64,000 bases of DNA from Episyrphus balteatus (GCF_945859705.1 NC_079136.1:8845501-8909500), one strand, 5' to 3'; counted from the first letter of the stretch, positions 45,561 to 58,184 are shown. A program made the numbers and translations. Notes: generated by a model from the letters alone, not told the origin.

Positions 45561-47986
45561 TTTATAAAGGCCTTCCTTTCGTGTCTTAAAATAACTTAAT
45601 TATTTTTATGAGTATAAAATAAAGAAAAAATACATTTCAATGTAGTTTGTTTGTTTTACGTTATTTGAAATTAAAGCTATTTTATTGAAAAATTATAAGA
45701 AAAATATTGATTATACTCATTTTAAATAAAGTCGTTTGTAAGGCAAAGTGAAATAGTCAAAAAACTACGCTTTTAAGAAAAGAGCAAAATAATAAATCAC
45801 AAAAAAAAAAAAACTGGTTGTCAATTTTCACGAAAATCCTTCTTAATTAAATACTTACTTTAAACGGCTCTTTTGAAAATCTTCGAGTAAAATCAAAATC
45901 AGTAAATAAAATCTCTATGTAACCTTTTTCATAGATGAAATTTTTTTCAACAATTACAATATTAAATTCTAACATTTTTCTGCTACCTTAGACTTTTTCT
46001 AATAGTACAAATATCTTCAATTTCGGGTGAATATACTAAGTCTAAGAGCCCACAGCAAATTTTGGGAGTGGAGGTATAACCAAAATATGAGTATGCAGTT
46101 TCATAGCCTTATGCGTTTTAATAACGAATTCAAAAGTCTGGCAGCTTTAAATCGCGGCTTTATATGGTTTCCGAGGGGTTAAATATCGCGAGTTTTCCAA
46201 TTAATGTGAGTAGGCTAAATTAACACAAAATCACATAAGGACTGATGCTCTGTCATTTCCCCAAAGCCTGAAGATATCAATCTTGACAGTGCGATCAATA
46301 GAACTCAAGATATGTATTGAAACAGGTCAGGATGCACCAAAATACGTTTTTTGTACTATGTCTTTCAACAGATATATCGTTCTCTATCAAAGAAAAGCAG
46401 ATAAAAGCAGCCAATTCTTTTTGTATCTTTTAGTACATAAAAGAAGAAGTGAAAAAAAGTAGACAGCGGAAGACAGCGGAAACAATTAAAACTCAATTCG
46501 AAATTAAAAAAACTGCAAATAAAAGCTTATTGTGTGAAAAAAATAATATTAATTAAAAATATATTTTTAAAATTTTTTATTTTCAGCAATATAAATAGCA
46601 ATTAAAATAAGCATTCAACACTAAAATAATTTATTCAAATATAGTTTTGAAAACATATCGTGAAGATTTGCTTTATTTTGTTACTCAAACAAAGAATTTT
46701 CAAGTGGAGACTTCAGATACAATTTTGTAATAGAGAAACTCATTTAAAAAATCAATTTTCAATGAAAACATATATATTGACTTTCCCTTGATTAATTTCC
46801 GTAAAGAAATTACCAAAAATTAAAATTTCATAAAAACCATTTTTGAGACGCAAATGGTCATTTGGGCCCATGGTGCGGCGCGGTGACGATATCCTTGTAC
46901 TAAAATTGTTAGTCGTTTTCGGCAAAAATTTTAAATGTTTCCTCAATAAAAAGTACTACAATGAAATTATTTTATAGTTTTTATAAAGAAATGATTTCGA
47001 TGGAAAAAGAACATTTTAGAATAATTAGGTACCTATAAAACGAAAGGAAAAAGTTAAAAAACAAAATTTGAACAATATTTTCTAAAATTAGAATGTAAAA
47101 AATCTTTAGCAGTGTGTAAACAATAGAGACAACGTCATCCAAAAGCATAAAAATCCTTATAATTCGAAAACGAAAAAAATTGCTTCACAATGTTTTTCGA
47201 CTTAGAAACATCTGAGAAATATTTTTACTATAAATGTAGGTTGCGTTTTGCGTTCTGTCAAATTATTTTATCAATGTTCAACAAGAAGTAAAAACAATTT
47301 TCAACTCCAAACATTTTTCATAAAATGGGATAAAAAATTTATTTCGTGATTAGACCAGTTTTATTTTTATAAATTAAAAAAACACGTAGGGAAGGTCACG
47401 AAATCAAATCTCCTTCAACCAAAAAAAAAAAAAAAAAACAACCTTCAAATACAAAACAAAAACATTTCTAAATGCTTCTAAATGATATTGAAAATATTAA
47501 CAAAACATTAAACAACAACAAAGAAAAGAAAAGTGTAACCCCATCTTCATTTTCTATTAACAAAAGAATTTTTAAATGCGTCCCTGATTATTGTGTACAT
47601 ACCAGAGCACAACAAAACAAAACAAAAACAACAATATCGGACGGATTAAGGATGAAGATTAGGCCCTTGTGCACAGGCACACCATTCACAGCCGCAGACA
47701 GGCAAAACACAAAAATACTATTCAACAATAGGTATCCCCAGTAACAATACAAAAATTGTAACAATAAATGGCTTTGATCTGTGATCTCTTTCGTATTTTT
47801 CTTATAAGAGTGACGGTGATGGTGACCTATCCCCTAGAGTAGGTACAATGATGACAACGAAGACCGACGATCATGATGATCTCTATCAACTGAAACCAAA
47901 GACGAAGAGAGAGTGTATAGTCGGTTTCGATTCGAATTTCCAACACAGTTCAACAAAACAAATGACAATCACTCCTGAATTACCAT
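45561..47986. other. Gene-free stretch
   Basis: No exon or element boundary supported. It contains the third copy of the TGTCATTTxCCC block (46249-46345). 47340-47760 is less AT-rich and A/AC-rich. Short frames there lack any recognisable domain. Confidence 0.4.
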
Positions 47987-47988
47987 TA

Positions 47989-49090
47989 GTCCAGTGCATT
48001 TAGGATGTTCATATATGGACGACCCAGCAGTTTGTACCACCCCCAAATTTTTTTTGCTCATTCGATAGAGCACTGGCTGAATATCATTACCCTGATTTTT
48101 CGCACTCGTGAAATTCACCTTTCGGCCGCCATCTTGGATTTTAGTTTTTGTTGAATATCTCGATTTCTATTTATCCTACATAAAAGTTGTGTATACAAGA
48201 AACGTAGGCAATTAAATTTCGCGTCTTTTATATTAAGAACAATTTTTCGATATTCTGAATATTAAAAAAGTTACAAGCCAAAAAAGTAAAAAAAAATGAA
48301 CAAAATGACAATTTTAAAGTTTTGAGCACTTTTTATCAAAATTATGAAAAAACGTTTCGAGAAAGGATTATTCACCTTAAAATTCTCTATATCTCTGCTT
48401 TACAACTTTTTTTTCTATCTCTATAAATACAAAAGTTATTAATACTTTTTTTGTTAAAAATGCTCTTTTTTGTTTGTGTTTTTTATCTTTACTTTTTTCT
48501 TAAATTTTTTTTTTACCAAATCTTGAATTTTAAATGATTAGTGAGTATTTTATAGCTTTATCTTACAAGAGAAAATTCGGGATCTGCAATTTTTTTATAT
48601 TTAAGTCTCTTTATTTCGTAAAAAAGGGGTATTTTTTAACAAAAAAGTATTAATAACTTTTGTATTTATAGAGATAGAAAAAAAAGTTGTAGAGCAGAGT
48701 TGTAGAGAATTTTAAGGTGAATAATCTTTTCCCGGAACGTTTTTTCATAATTTTGATAAAAAGTGCTCAAAACTTTAAAATTGTCATTTTTTTCGGTTTT
48801 TTTACTTTTTTGGCTTGTAACTTTTTTAATATTCAGAATATCGAAAAATTGTTCTTAATATAAAAGACGCGAAATTTAATTGCCTACGTTTCTTGTATAC
48901 ACAACTTTTATGTAGGATAAATAGAAATCGAGATATTCAACAAAAACTAAAATCCAAGATGGCGGCCGAAGGGTGAATTTCACGAGTGCGAAAAATCAGG
49001 GTAATGATATTCAGCCAGTGCTCTATCGAATGAGCAAAAAAAATTTGGGGGTGGTACAAACTGCTGGGTCAAAATATAAATGCACTGGAC
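47989..49090. mobile_element. Giant hairpin element with TA target duplication (GTCCAGTGCA ends)
   Basis: Ends GTCCAGTGCATTTA and its inverse TGCACTGGAC are flanked by TA (47987-47988, 49091-49092). Arms of about 470 bp (47989-48460 and 48620-49090) are nearly identical inverted copies. Each arm has GCCGCCATCTTGGATTTTAG and CATTCGATAGAGCACTGGCT. The only sizeable arm difference is near the ends (ATGTTCATATATGGACGAC versus a short AATAT segment). TA flanks suggest Tc1/mariner. No coding capacity. Confidence 0.8.
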
Positions 49091-49092
49091 TA

Positions 49093-50690
49093 CATTTGAA
49101 AGTGAGGCAGCCCCCGTGAATAGATCGTAAAGACTGTGTTTGTTGTTGTTGTTTCGGACTATACCTTCCATTTATAAGTCATATAATAGCTGATAGCTGA
49201 GCCATGAGAGAGAGAGATGAGGATGGTGGGAATTGTGGCTGTCAACTGAGCTTGAAAATTCTCACTCAATGTCAGTTAATAAATAATTATTGTTTGTAAG
49301 GGATATATGCCAGCGTATATACATGCACACTTATAGGGTACCTACACCCTATTGTTGTGATGGAATGTTACAAATTGTTTGTTGTGTGTGTTTTTGTTGC
49401 GACCTCAAAAAGGCGTGATAATGTCTTTTTAAAAGAATATAAGTCTCCCAAGTCTGCTGCCTCCACTCAAACAAAAAAAATTTTATATGCACCGCATCGT
49501 TCTGTCACCGTCACCATTCACCAGAGACCTGCGTTACCCGGACAAACGACCGACTTGATGACGACGACGCGCAACGAGGGATTGGAGAACAATACAATAG
49601 GACACTGCGTGCTGCGTGCTGTGTGTGTGCCTCTAGAATTATGGTGTCATTGAGCTCTTCTGGCTGACACCTTGAAGCTGTAAAACTTGTGTAACGTACG
49701 AGGAGAACCATCACGAATCACGCAGTCGAGTTTGAACTGTGTAAAACGATACTTTCCTCACTTCGTGGCCAGTTTTACAACTAAATTTCGTTTCTCGTCA
49801 ATCTCAATGCTATAATGATAATAAATTCCTTAAGTGGGCAATAACAAAATCGTTTATTATGGATAGGTAACTCCCAGTGTGACATCGTGACATGACAACA
49901 CGGACAAAACGCTCGCGTATGTAGGTACATAGCTTATGAATAGATATGCATGTCGCATGGTCTGAGAACTGAGCCTGGGCCCTGAGCCAAGACCAGAGAC
50001 AAGTTGTCACTTTTTTTATTTTTTAAAAGAAAAACTGCTGCTACGTTGCTGTTGAGGTTGCGTTAGCAATGTGATGGTGCTATAGAATTATTATAGGAGT
50101 GTATGGATGTGGTTGTTATTAGTGGACGGAATGAAAACGGAACCCTTAAGGGGTTTCTCATTTACTGAGCAAATGACGATGCATAATGCATTACCATCCA
50201 ACACCATAAACTAACCAAAAACGACACCGAAATCCACATATACGAATAACAACACAACACATAACGCAATGCAATACAACGGTTGTGTTGTGTTGTGCTG
50301 TGCAGCAGCAATGCATGCATCATCATCAGTGGGACCTAATGGAGGTTTTTGAGGGGGGTTTAAAATATGGACGGATGAGAGGGAGAGAAAAGGAGGTTAC
50401 TCTCGAAAGTGGTGTTATAATTTGTTTTAAAGGACTTTTATTTAGGAGAAATGCTGCTTGCTTGTTCCACTTTATTAATATATTGCTGCCTTTTTGACAG
50501 CTGAGTCAACCATGTCCGTAGAATTTGTTCGTTTGTAAAATATGGAAATGAAACTTGATTTTATTCAAAAATGATGAAGGAATGTGACCAACCATCTACA
50601 AAAAGGGTTATCGTTTGGTTATGGTTTTTGTAGGCAATTGTGTTACAGGCAGATTGTAATTTTCTATGGATGGAATTTTTGTTCCTTAAA
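49093..50690. other. Gene-free, GC-richer unique block
   Basis: No exon could be supported, although CG content is raised between 49.4 and 50.5 kb. Short frames (for example 49357-49653) have no recognisable domain or convincing splice context. GTGTTGTGTTGTGCTGTGC and CAGCAG runs lie at 50283-50310. Confidence 0.35.
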
Positions 50691-50693
50691 TTA

Positions 50694-51640
50694 CACTGGT
50701 CAACAAAATTTAACTTTTTTTTTGCCACAAGAACCAAAATATACTTTTCTAGTAGTTTTTGGGGTGCTGAATCCGAATCTGAAGTCAGAAAAATTTGATT
50801 GGCCTCTATTTTTGAAATATTACCGTTATAAAATGCTAAAAAACGTCATTTTGGCTGTTTTGAGGTTCTGTTTTTATGTGTGGTAGTTTATTATAAAAAA
50901 ATTTGTAACGGTTATTATAAGAACATATATTCTTCTTTCAAAAACTGTTTAAATTTTCCCGATATCTCTTTTATTGCTCGAGATATCTTAGGTTTCATTT
51001 AATAAGTCAAAGAGAAACTAAACTTAATCTAAAGTTTAAGTCACTTGTCACAGAATTTTTACCACAAAAACCAAAATATACTTTTCTGAAGGTTTTCGAG
51101 TTGCTGAACTCAAATCCGCAATCGGAAAAATTCTATTAGCCTCCGTTCTTGAAATATAACCGTTATAAAAAAAAAACCCTTTTTTGCATTTTATAACGGT
51201 AATATTTTAAAAACGAAGGCTAATAGAATTTTTCTGATTATAGATTCAAGTTCAGCAACCCAAAAACCTTCAGAAAAGTATATTTTGATTCTTGTGGGAA
51301 AAAAAGTTTAATTTGGTTGGCTAGTGTTGTTTCTGATTCAAAGACCGTTATTTAAATTTTAAATATCTCGGGCAATAAAAGAGATATCCTAAAGATTTAA
51401 ACATTTTTTGAAAGAATAAAATTAACTCTTATAGGCACAGTTACAAATTTTTTCACAATTAATTGCTCCACATAAAAACATAACCTCGAAAACAGCCAAA
51501 ATAACGTTTTTTGACATTTTCTAACGGTAATATTTCAAAAACGAAGCCCAATCAAATCTTTCTGACTTCGGATTCAGCACATCAAAAACTACTAGAAAAG
51601 TATATTTTGGTTCTTGTGGCAAAAACCTTGTTGACCACTG
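50694..51640. mobile_element. Harbinger-like non-autonomous element (CACTGG family), copy 3
   Basis: Ends CACTGGTCAACAA and TTGTTGACCACTG (inverted, one mismatch) are flanked by TTA at 50691-50693 and 51641-51643. The arms share CTAGTAGTTTTTGG, GACTTCGGATTCAGCA and ACGGTAATATTTCAAAAACG in inverse order. The loop contains a second family hairpin (51043-51329). Confidence 0.7.
51043..51329. mobile_element. CACTGG-family hairpin nested inside copy 3
   Basis: A second, smaller palindrome begins CACTTGTCACAGAATTTT and ends GGCTAGTG. Its arms contain GAAGGTTTTCGAGTTGCTGA / TCAGCAACCCAAAAACCTTC and TTATAACGGTAATATTTT in inverse order around a centre near 51180. It is a diverged member of the same family sitting in the loop of the larger copy, either inserted there or produced by internal duplication. 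Confidence 0.6.
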
Positions 51641-51643
51641 TTA

Positions 51644-53082
51644 TTATTAAACATTAATTTTTATGAATTATTGATTTTGATGGGAAATTTAATTTTACAC
51701 AAAAAGTTTCTTAAGGGAATTTTTGAAATTTAGCTTTGTTTTCGAGTTACAACCGCAAAAATGAAGAGTTATACAGCGTTACTCTTTTTTTTTGTTGACA
51801 GTAAATTATGTGTCATTTTATCAATTTATGTAATACAAATATTTCAGTTAGTTTCGATGCTACCAACAATAACCTTTTATGGCAAAATATTTTTTGTCAT
51901 CCTGTCTATCAATTTGAAATAAAATTGTATTATGCCGGATTTATTTTTTAATTGTTTTGTTGTTTTGTTGTTTTGTGTAGGTAGTTTGGAGTGTTTTTGT
52001 GTTTGTTTTGATATTGCTGCTCTGTTTAACCAGAAACGGGCTTCATATTGGTTTATGGGATTGTGTGATTTTATTTGAAATGCTCTCCGAGTTGTGCTTT
52101 TGAACATGGAAATATAGGTAAGTTTAAATGGAGGAACGTGTTTAATCGGTGTATTACCTACTTTAATAGGAAAACACTCTTATATTATACTCTTATTACC
52201 AGCTTTAGTTGAAATAGAAACACAACAAGGTCCATTTAAGAATTATGTGAAGAAGTATCAACGAATTTGAAAGAGTTGAGAATTTAGAACTTTCTTATGA
52301 ACCTGAATGTTGATGAAAAACCGTTATTTACTTATGTACAAAGGAAACAAAACTAAAAATTGAATACGGTAAAAAGCGAATTAAATCAATTAATTTTATG
52401 GGTCGCTAACATTAAAAATGTCTTACAAATAAGTAGGCCAAGGTGATTGAATCTTTAAAAGACAATAAAAAACCCAAAAAATATGAAGTATTCACATGTT
52501 TATATTCTATTTAGAACCATTTTTCGAGATTTTTCAAAAAAGCAAAAAAAAAAAATAGAATACAGCCCAAATTTTGATTGAATCGTTCGAAAACCACGGT
52601 CAATCTTTATCTTGATAACGCAGTTGTTTTTTATACAAAATATTGTTGTCCCAGAGCATCAGCCTCATGATACAAAGATTAATTTTTGAAATTATCTCTT
52701 AGCTACCCTGCGTTACCATGTAAAAACAAAGTGACTGTGAACACTGAGTTAACATATTTGCGTTACAGAATTTCTATGCTACCAATTCTGACAGTGATGT
52801 CATTTTTGCATTTTTTTTTTCAATTAAGTTCATATTTACGATATTTAAAACTGCGTTACTGCTCAATTTATTTGAAAAGTTAACCCAACTTCACTGAAAA
52901 CTACAATTTTATGATGAATATTGGAAGTCATTTAAACAAATTTTCAAATACACCTGTATTTTGTTCTTCTTTTTTACTATTCGCTTGTGAAACTTCTGTT
53001 GGGCGCCATTTCGAATAACATTTTTTTTTTGCTTTTTTACTCAATTTTAGTCTTATATTATTGTTTTAAATTTATGATTCTA
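51644..53082. other. Gene-free AT-rich spacer
   Basis: No gene recognised. A TTGTTTTG-type run lies at about 51953-51975. One tRNA-Lys-like motif (52997-53011) is listed separately. Confidence 0.4.
52997..53011 (+). repeat. tRNA-Lys 3'-end-like motif, site 1
   Basis: TGTTGGGCGCCATTT. It matches the 3' end of metazoan tRNA-Lys(CTT), including the CCA tail, and the ATTT extension shared with most other sites. Confidence 0.6.
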
Positions 53083-53497
53083 CACAGAGAAAAATTGACC
53101 ACATAAAATAGAACAAAAACAATAAGATTTCTCTATGGTTTTCAAGAATTAAACCATATTAAAACAATCGGGTTTTCCTTATTGTTTAAAAATCTGCACT
53201 TGTAGGGTTTTGAGAGGAAACAAAAAAAAAGTAGTAGATCATGAGTCGCACACCTTACCACCTGTACCAACCTGCCATAAAAATATTGATCGCGATTTTT
53301 GTTCTAGTGCCAAGTTGAAAACAAAAATGAATTTTTCACTAAAATTTTAAGAAGATTTTCTTTATAAAAATAATAAGAAATCTCCTTGAAAAAACCTTTT
53401 TAATCGTTGATTTAAATAAGATTTCCTTATAAAATGTATGGACAGTAAAACAATATGACAATCTGTTAGTTTTTAGGGGGTCATATTTTTCTCTGTG
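53083..53497 (-). mobile_element. TIR element with tRNA-like block, copy 2 (reverse)
   Basis: Inverse of 22660-23090, with the same CACAGAGAAA / TTTCTCTGTG ends, here flanked by TA on both sides. Shared blocks include CACATAAAATAGAACAAAAA, AATCGGGTTTTCCTTATTGT and GATCGCGATTTTTGTTCTAG. The tRNA-like part is degraded here: the A-box side is still visible as ACCAACCTGCC but the B box is lost. Confidence 0.7.
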
Positions 53498-53505
53498 TAT
53501 GATCT

Positions 53506-53519
53506 CACGTTGGGCGCCA
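53506..53519 (+). repeat. tRNA-Lys 3'-end-like motif, site 2
   Basis: CACGTTGGGCGCCA, a perfect 14-base match to the tRNA-Lys(CTT) 3' end with CCA, starting 9 bases after the end of the TIR element. Confidence 0.7.
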
Positions 53520-53647
53520 ATAAAAATAAAATTACAATTTGCCCTTTAAGATCACTTTTTAGCTTTAAATTATTTCGAGGTCAAGCCTTTAACATTAAAA
53601 ACCCTTACAGTGAATTTTGAAGCCAAAACGAAGTGATTTTCAATGCT

Positions 53648-53658
53648 CACGTTGGGCG
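53648..53658 (+). repeat. tRNA-Lys 3'-end-like motif, site 3
   Basis: CTCACGTTGGGCG then AT; the last bases of the motif are lost. It lies 142 bases after site 2, similar to the 136-base spacing of sites 6 and 7. Confidence 0.55.
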
Positions 53659-53659
53659 A

Positions 53660-56642
53660 TATTCATAAAAAATTCTCTTTTTTGTATCTCTTTTTTTCTA
53701 ATTTTTTTCCCAGAGTGCCTAGGGTTTAATTAAGTAAGTAACACCCGTTAATGTGTTTTATAACATTTTTATTTTTAAAAGAAACATTTCTTTAAATAAC
53801 ATTATCTACACGTAGGCATTTCAAACAAACAAAAAAAAAAAAAACAAAAAAACTTTACAAACATGTACAAATACCTACTTCTTCATGGTGCGTGTGTGAA
53901 TTGAGGAGGACATTTTTATTTTATTACACAATCTCTTCCTCAAGGTGTGCAAAAACCATCATGTTATGTCACAAGGAAAATTCCTTAAGTCTCTTTTACT
54001 AGAGTTTACTTACTCGTGACATTCTTGAAAAAGATTTTCGTAAGAAAGAAATTCTTCTTAGAAATTCTTTCTATTTTTTTTTTTATCGTCTTTTTCCTCG
54101 TCTTTTTCCTTATACCTACATATGAAAGAAGAATACACGAATAATGTAATGAAAATTAATGTGTATGCCAATTAACGCGTGACAACAAATTTGTTCTAAT
54201 TTTCCCTTTGAGGATATGAGGCAATGATTACGTGATATGTTGTGTACTTAATGACATTTAATATGAGAGAGAATATTCAACATACACAAAAACACACATA
54301 CAGACAAGTTGTTGTCAGCTAATAGAGTAACTAAGCTTCTTTAACATCATTTGAAGTTAATTTCAAACATTGCACAGCTGCTAAGAGATTATTATTAGAT
54401 ATAAAAATGTAAAAGGTACATAAACCTACAGCTTAGAATCTGTGTTTGTCTGTCTTTTTTAGATCAATAAATTATATCTTTTGATGAAAATAACTTGAAT
54501 TTTCTGAAGATTTTTTGCCTTAAACTTCAATTAATAAGGCTTTTGAAGTTTAATTAGAATCAAATACCATGAAAAAAAGAGTCTCCAGAAGAAGTTTGAT
54601 ATTGAACAAACAGCAAGAGATACGCGGAAGAATGGTGAACCCTTATCTCGTGTTGGGCGCCATTTATATTATATATTTCAAGTTTTTCCTATAGCACGTT
54701 GTGTTCTTTTGTTTATCTTTCCTCCTCTTCTTTAAATTCTGTTTTGTCTTTTCATGAAAAGCTAGCTACTTTGTGTAAATCCCGTAACCGTGGTAAATAT
54801 CCAGGACCTCCTTAGTCTCTTCTATATTCAAGGAAGTGCATTGTGTGGTGTGTCTTGTTCACTTTAATACGCCTCATTCTCTCCAAACAAAATAAAAAAT
54901 AAAAAAAAAAGAAATTACAACTAAACTTAAAAAAGCTGCTTTCTTTTCACAGCAGTCTCCATAAATTAAATTCTGTCAAGTTGTAGAAAAAAAAAAGAAA
55001 ACATTGTTGTAAGAAGTCTTTTATTTTCGAGATTTCATGGAACTGGACCTCTACCTTAGCTTTTTTTTTTGTTGCAAAGTCGAGGTTTGTTTTAATTTGT
55101 CTTTAAAAATTAATTTTAAAGAAAAAATAAAACAAATAACACCTTTAAATTAAAGCAAATATTATTTTAAAGCAATTATTTTGTGACTTAAAGTACTTAA
55201 CTGACAGAAAACAAGATGAAAACACACAGATTGTACTACCTTCTACCTACAATTTGGTAGAAGAAAAAACAGGGAAAAAATTAAAATAAACTGACGTCTC
55301 GTGTCTCGTGTAAAAAAGGAACCTGCAATTAAATGAAAGATGTGTTTTTTTCTTCTGTTTTTGTTTTTAACAGATGCTCTTGTACCTATCTTTAAGCGTT
55401 GTATCATTTTTTTTTTTTTTTTTTTAATTTATAAAGGTTAAGGTTGACACTTGTTCGCGTCAACTTGTCTTTTTCTTGGGGTTGTAGATTTTTTATCTCC
55501 TCGCTGGCGCTGGCTGTTGAGATGTTGAAGGAGAGAAAAATGGTATCAGAAGCACTTTTTCAATTTTTGTTTAAATTTAAAAATACAATTTTCATTCGGG
55601 AGATAAAATGAATTGGACGTCTCAAGTGAATTTTCTTATATCTATCAATTCAATGGGAAATCGAATTTGTGTCTTAGGAGCAAAATAGTATTTTGTTGAA
55701 TAGCGATGAAGTTTAAAGTACATTTTTTTCGAGGTCTGAATGGACGGAAAAAAATTAGTTTTAAAGAATTTTTTCCCTTGAATGTGGGTACTTTCCCATA
55801 CAAAGAAATTAAAGTGATCTCTTTGACCTAAAAAAACATTACTAAATTAGTTAAAAAGAACCGCTAATGATTGCGTTGCATTCAAATTATGTTTTATCTT
55901 TTACCGATGAGTTCGTGGGGGTTTAATTGAAATTTTTTCGATTGCGTTTTAAAAACAAACAAAAAGTAAATTTACGAAAAATAAGTCTCATCACGATCAG
56001 TTGATTATGTTATTTAATTTATGTTCGTTTGAGTATACGATCAATAAAATATTCAGTAAGTGTTCGTGTACTGAATTTTGAATGAAAAGAAAAAAAAATT
56101 AAGTGTCATTACCTTGATCATAAACTTTGTTTGATCTAAGATAGTAATAAAAACTTATTACAACCTGTCAAAGTGAAGATTGATATATTTTTAAAATACT
56201 CGTATAAGTTCTTCATAAATTTATAAATTTTCACACCTTTTTCGTTACGTAAAGGTAACGCACACTCAAGAGTTTTATTTAATCTACCCTTAATATGGTA
56301 AACATAATACGAAAATTGGGAAAATACTGAAGGGTTTGCAAGGAGATACCGATGAACATTAGTTTTTGCAGTTCTAATTTTTGAATTGAGGTAAAAAAAA
56401 AATAGTGTTGGGTAACGCGTTACACATTTGTGTAGTGCGGTTGAATAGAGAATGTCTGATATGGGAATATTGCGTACTAAAAAAATTACCTTCAAGAACA
56501 ATTTTGTGTGCCGGTTATTCAGAGTAAATGCACCGTTATCTTTTTTATGCAGAATAACGCTTCTTCCCGCATCTTTAAGGGTGTTTTTGAGTGAAGTTAT
56601 GAAAAAGACTGCTTATCGTAGCGATAAAATGAGTACAAAAAG
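53660..56642. other. Gene-free stretch
   Basis: No supported exon. A/T tracts, (TTTTTCCTCGTC) duplication at 54087-54110, T20 at about 55407-55427, and a short perfect palindrome GTAACGCGTTAC at about 56412-56423. It carries one tRNA-Lys-like motif (54651). Short frames at 56136-56718 have no recognisable domain. Confidence 0.4.
54651..54664 (+). repeat. tRNA-Lys 3'-end-like motif, site 4
   Basis: TGTTGGGCGCCATTTAT preceded by CTCG; same core and ATTT extension as the other sites. Confidence 0.6.
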
Positions 56643-56758
56643 TACCGTAAAACCGGGTAACTTTGGCACGTTTTCAAATTCAAATGTGAATAACTTCTGC
56701 AATAATTTTTTTTTTTAAATAAAGATTTCAACCAATTTACCTACTTCGCTCATTCTAT

Positions 56759-57666
56759 AGGTATGATTAATCTTATGTGGGTATTGATTTTATTTTCGTA
56801 CACAGAATTGTCGGTTTTTATTTGTTTAAAAAAAAACAAAAACAAAACCTTAAAATTAGCATAAATTTTGATATCCTTCAAAGGATATGGATAGCGGTCA
56901 ACCGTTGGAACAGGAAGTTTCTTCTCCAGATCACTTTTGGTGACTTGTGCAACGTCTTTTTTCTCTGGGTATATGAAGCTGAACCCAGCATCTCTTCGCA
57001 GGAATGACACTGTAACCTCATCGTTATCAACATTTAAGATGCAGTCGACGTAAAATGTTATTTTTTTCTTCACTGTCTTGGCTTCCGGATGTGACTTATT
57101 TTTGAGGGGCCGGACTGATCCGTGGACATTTCTTCAGTGGCATCATCGGGTGCATCTACATTGGGAGAATGTGTTAAAACGCTCGACGATAATGTGAAGT
57201 CCGCCATAGTGACACTAGCACCTGGTTCAGTGTTAACTTTTTTCTTTCTTGGTTTCCTGGTTGAGGTATCCGGGGTCCGAAGGCTCTTCATATAGTCCAA
57301 TACTCAATCGCTAAGGTCCATCATGTTGCTGGAAGTATTATCTGTTCTTGATTCAGTTTTGTCGAGGTTACTTAAAACTTGTTGCCTATCGCATGGATAA
57401 ATTCCAATTGCCCGGAAGCCAGATATCATATTTTCCCTTGCCTTGTCGTTCTCATGTAAGCTGTCCCAGACTTTTTTTTGAAGCCTAGGAAACACATTTT
57501 TCGGCACTGTTTTGTTTTTCCAGTTTGCCATCTTATACGCTGTTAAGGTTTTTCTCCATTATATTTTAAGAGGTCGAAAGAAGGCTACGTCTAGTGGTTG
57601 AGCTGCCAAATGTTGATATGTATGATCTGATAACATTTTAATTATATTGCCAAATATCAGTTTTGT
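56759..57666 (-). pseudogene. pogo-type (DDE_1) transposase remnant, C-terminal part
   Basis: Read on the minus strand, the frame carries HLAAQPLDVAFFRPLK (57616-57562), the QPLD-F-RPLK signature at the end of the DDE domain in pogo/CENP-B-type transposases, then WRKTLTAYK, ENMISGFRAIGIYPCDRQQV, another family hallmark, and a serine/proline-rich linker. A last block (VDCILNVDNDEVTVSFLRR and FSFIYPEKKDV) resembles the C-terminal domain found in many arthropod relatives. The gene is broken by TAA at 57559-57561 and TGA at 57304-57306, and by a frameshift near 57075-57085. The N-terminal helix-turn-helix region and most of the catalytic domain are missing: upstream sequence to the right TIR is non-coding. 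In life such a protein would cut and rejoin DNA at the TIRs. Confidence 0.8.
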
Positions 57667-57712
57667 CCATATATACCAATATATAAAAACAAAGTCTAGT
57701 GCAAAAATTAAG

Positions 57713-57746
57713 AGGGTGACTTTGGCCACCCGGCCAAAGTCACCCT
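57713..57746. repeat. Perfect 15-bp hairpin of the element's own terminal motif
   Basis: AGGGTGACTTTGGCC at 57713-57727 is followed, after ACCC, by its exact complement at 57732-57746. The sequence is the same as the subterminal GGGTGACTTTGG of the TIR. It may be a cluster of transposase-binding sites or the scar of two element ends joined. Confidence 0.75.
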
Positions 57747-58170
57747 ACCATATGGCATTTTTTATAAAAAAATTAAAATTAATTTTTATGAAATAGTTAC
57801 AAGGGTAGAATGAAAGTAATTCAACTTGCAAAACAATACACATATCGGAGTTAAAGTCATTTTGCAATCCTATTTCTGCAACATGTTCAAACCATCCAAC
57901 ATTTTCAGGTAATTTTTTTTTTAGCATTTTTAAGAAAACTAAATTTTAGTATAAATGAATATCTAATTTTAATTAAATAAAGCTAGTATGATCACTTTTT
58001 AATTCATCAAATTATACGAATTTACAAAGAAACTTGAACAAAATCAGACAAGTCCTTCATATATTAACAATTTTTTAAAAAAGTGTTCATGTCAAAGTCA
58101 AAGTCACCCACCAGGCCAAAGTCACCCGGTTCTACCGGTAGGTCACAGAAAAATTAAAGATTTTTCTAAA

Positions 58171-58184
58171 TGGCGCCCAACGTG
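58171..58184 (-). repeat. tRNA-Lys 3'-end-like motif, site 5 (reverse)
   Basis: TGGCGCCCAACGTG, the exact complement of CACGTTGGGCGCCA, and on the forward strand it has the form of a retroelement primer-binding site for tRNA-Lys. The flanks (TTCTAAA before, AAAC after) match site 8 inverted. Confidence 0.75.

Larger units (their letters stand above)
56645..58138 (-). mobile_element. pogo-like DNA transposon, degenerate
   Basis: The ends CCGTAAAACCGGGTAACTTT (left) and the inverse of CCGGTAGAACCGGGTGACTT (right) are inverted repeats flanked by TA. The 3' two-fifths encode a broken transposase on the minus strand (56759-57666). Subterminal copies of GGGTGACTTTGG lie near the right end, and a perfect 15-bp hairpin made of the same sequence is in the middle (57713-57746). 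TA target, TIR form and a CENP-B/pogo-type transposase agree with the pogo group of Tc1/mariner. With only the C-terminal part of the gene left, it cannot be autonomous. Confidence 0.75.
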
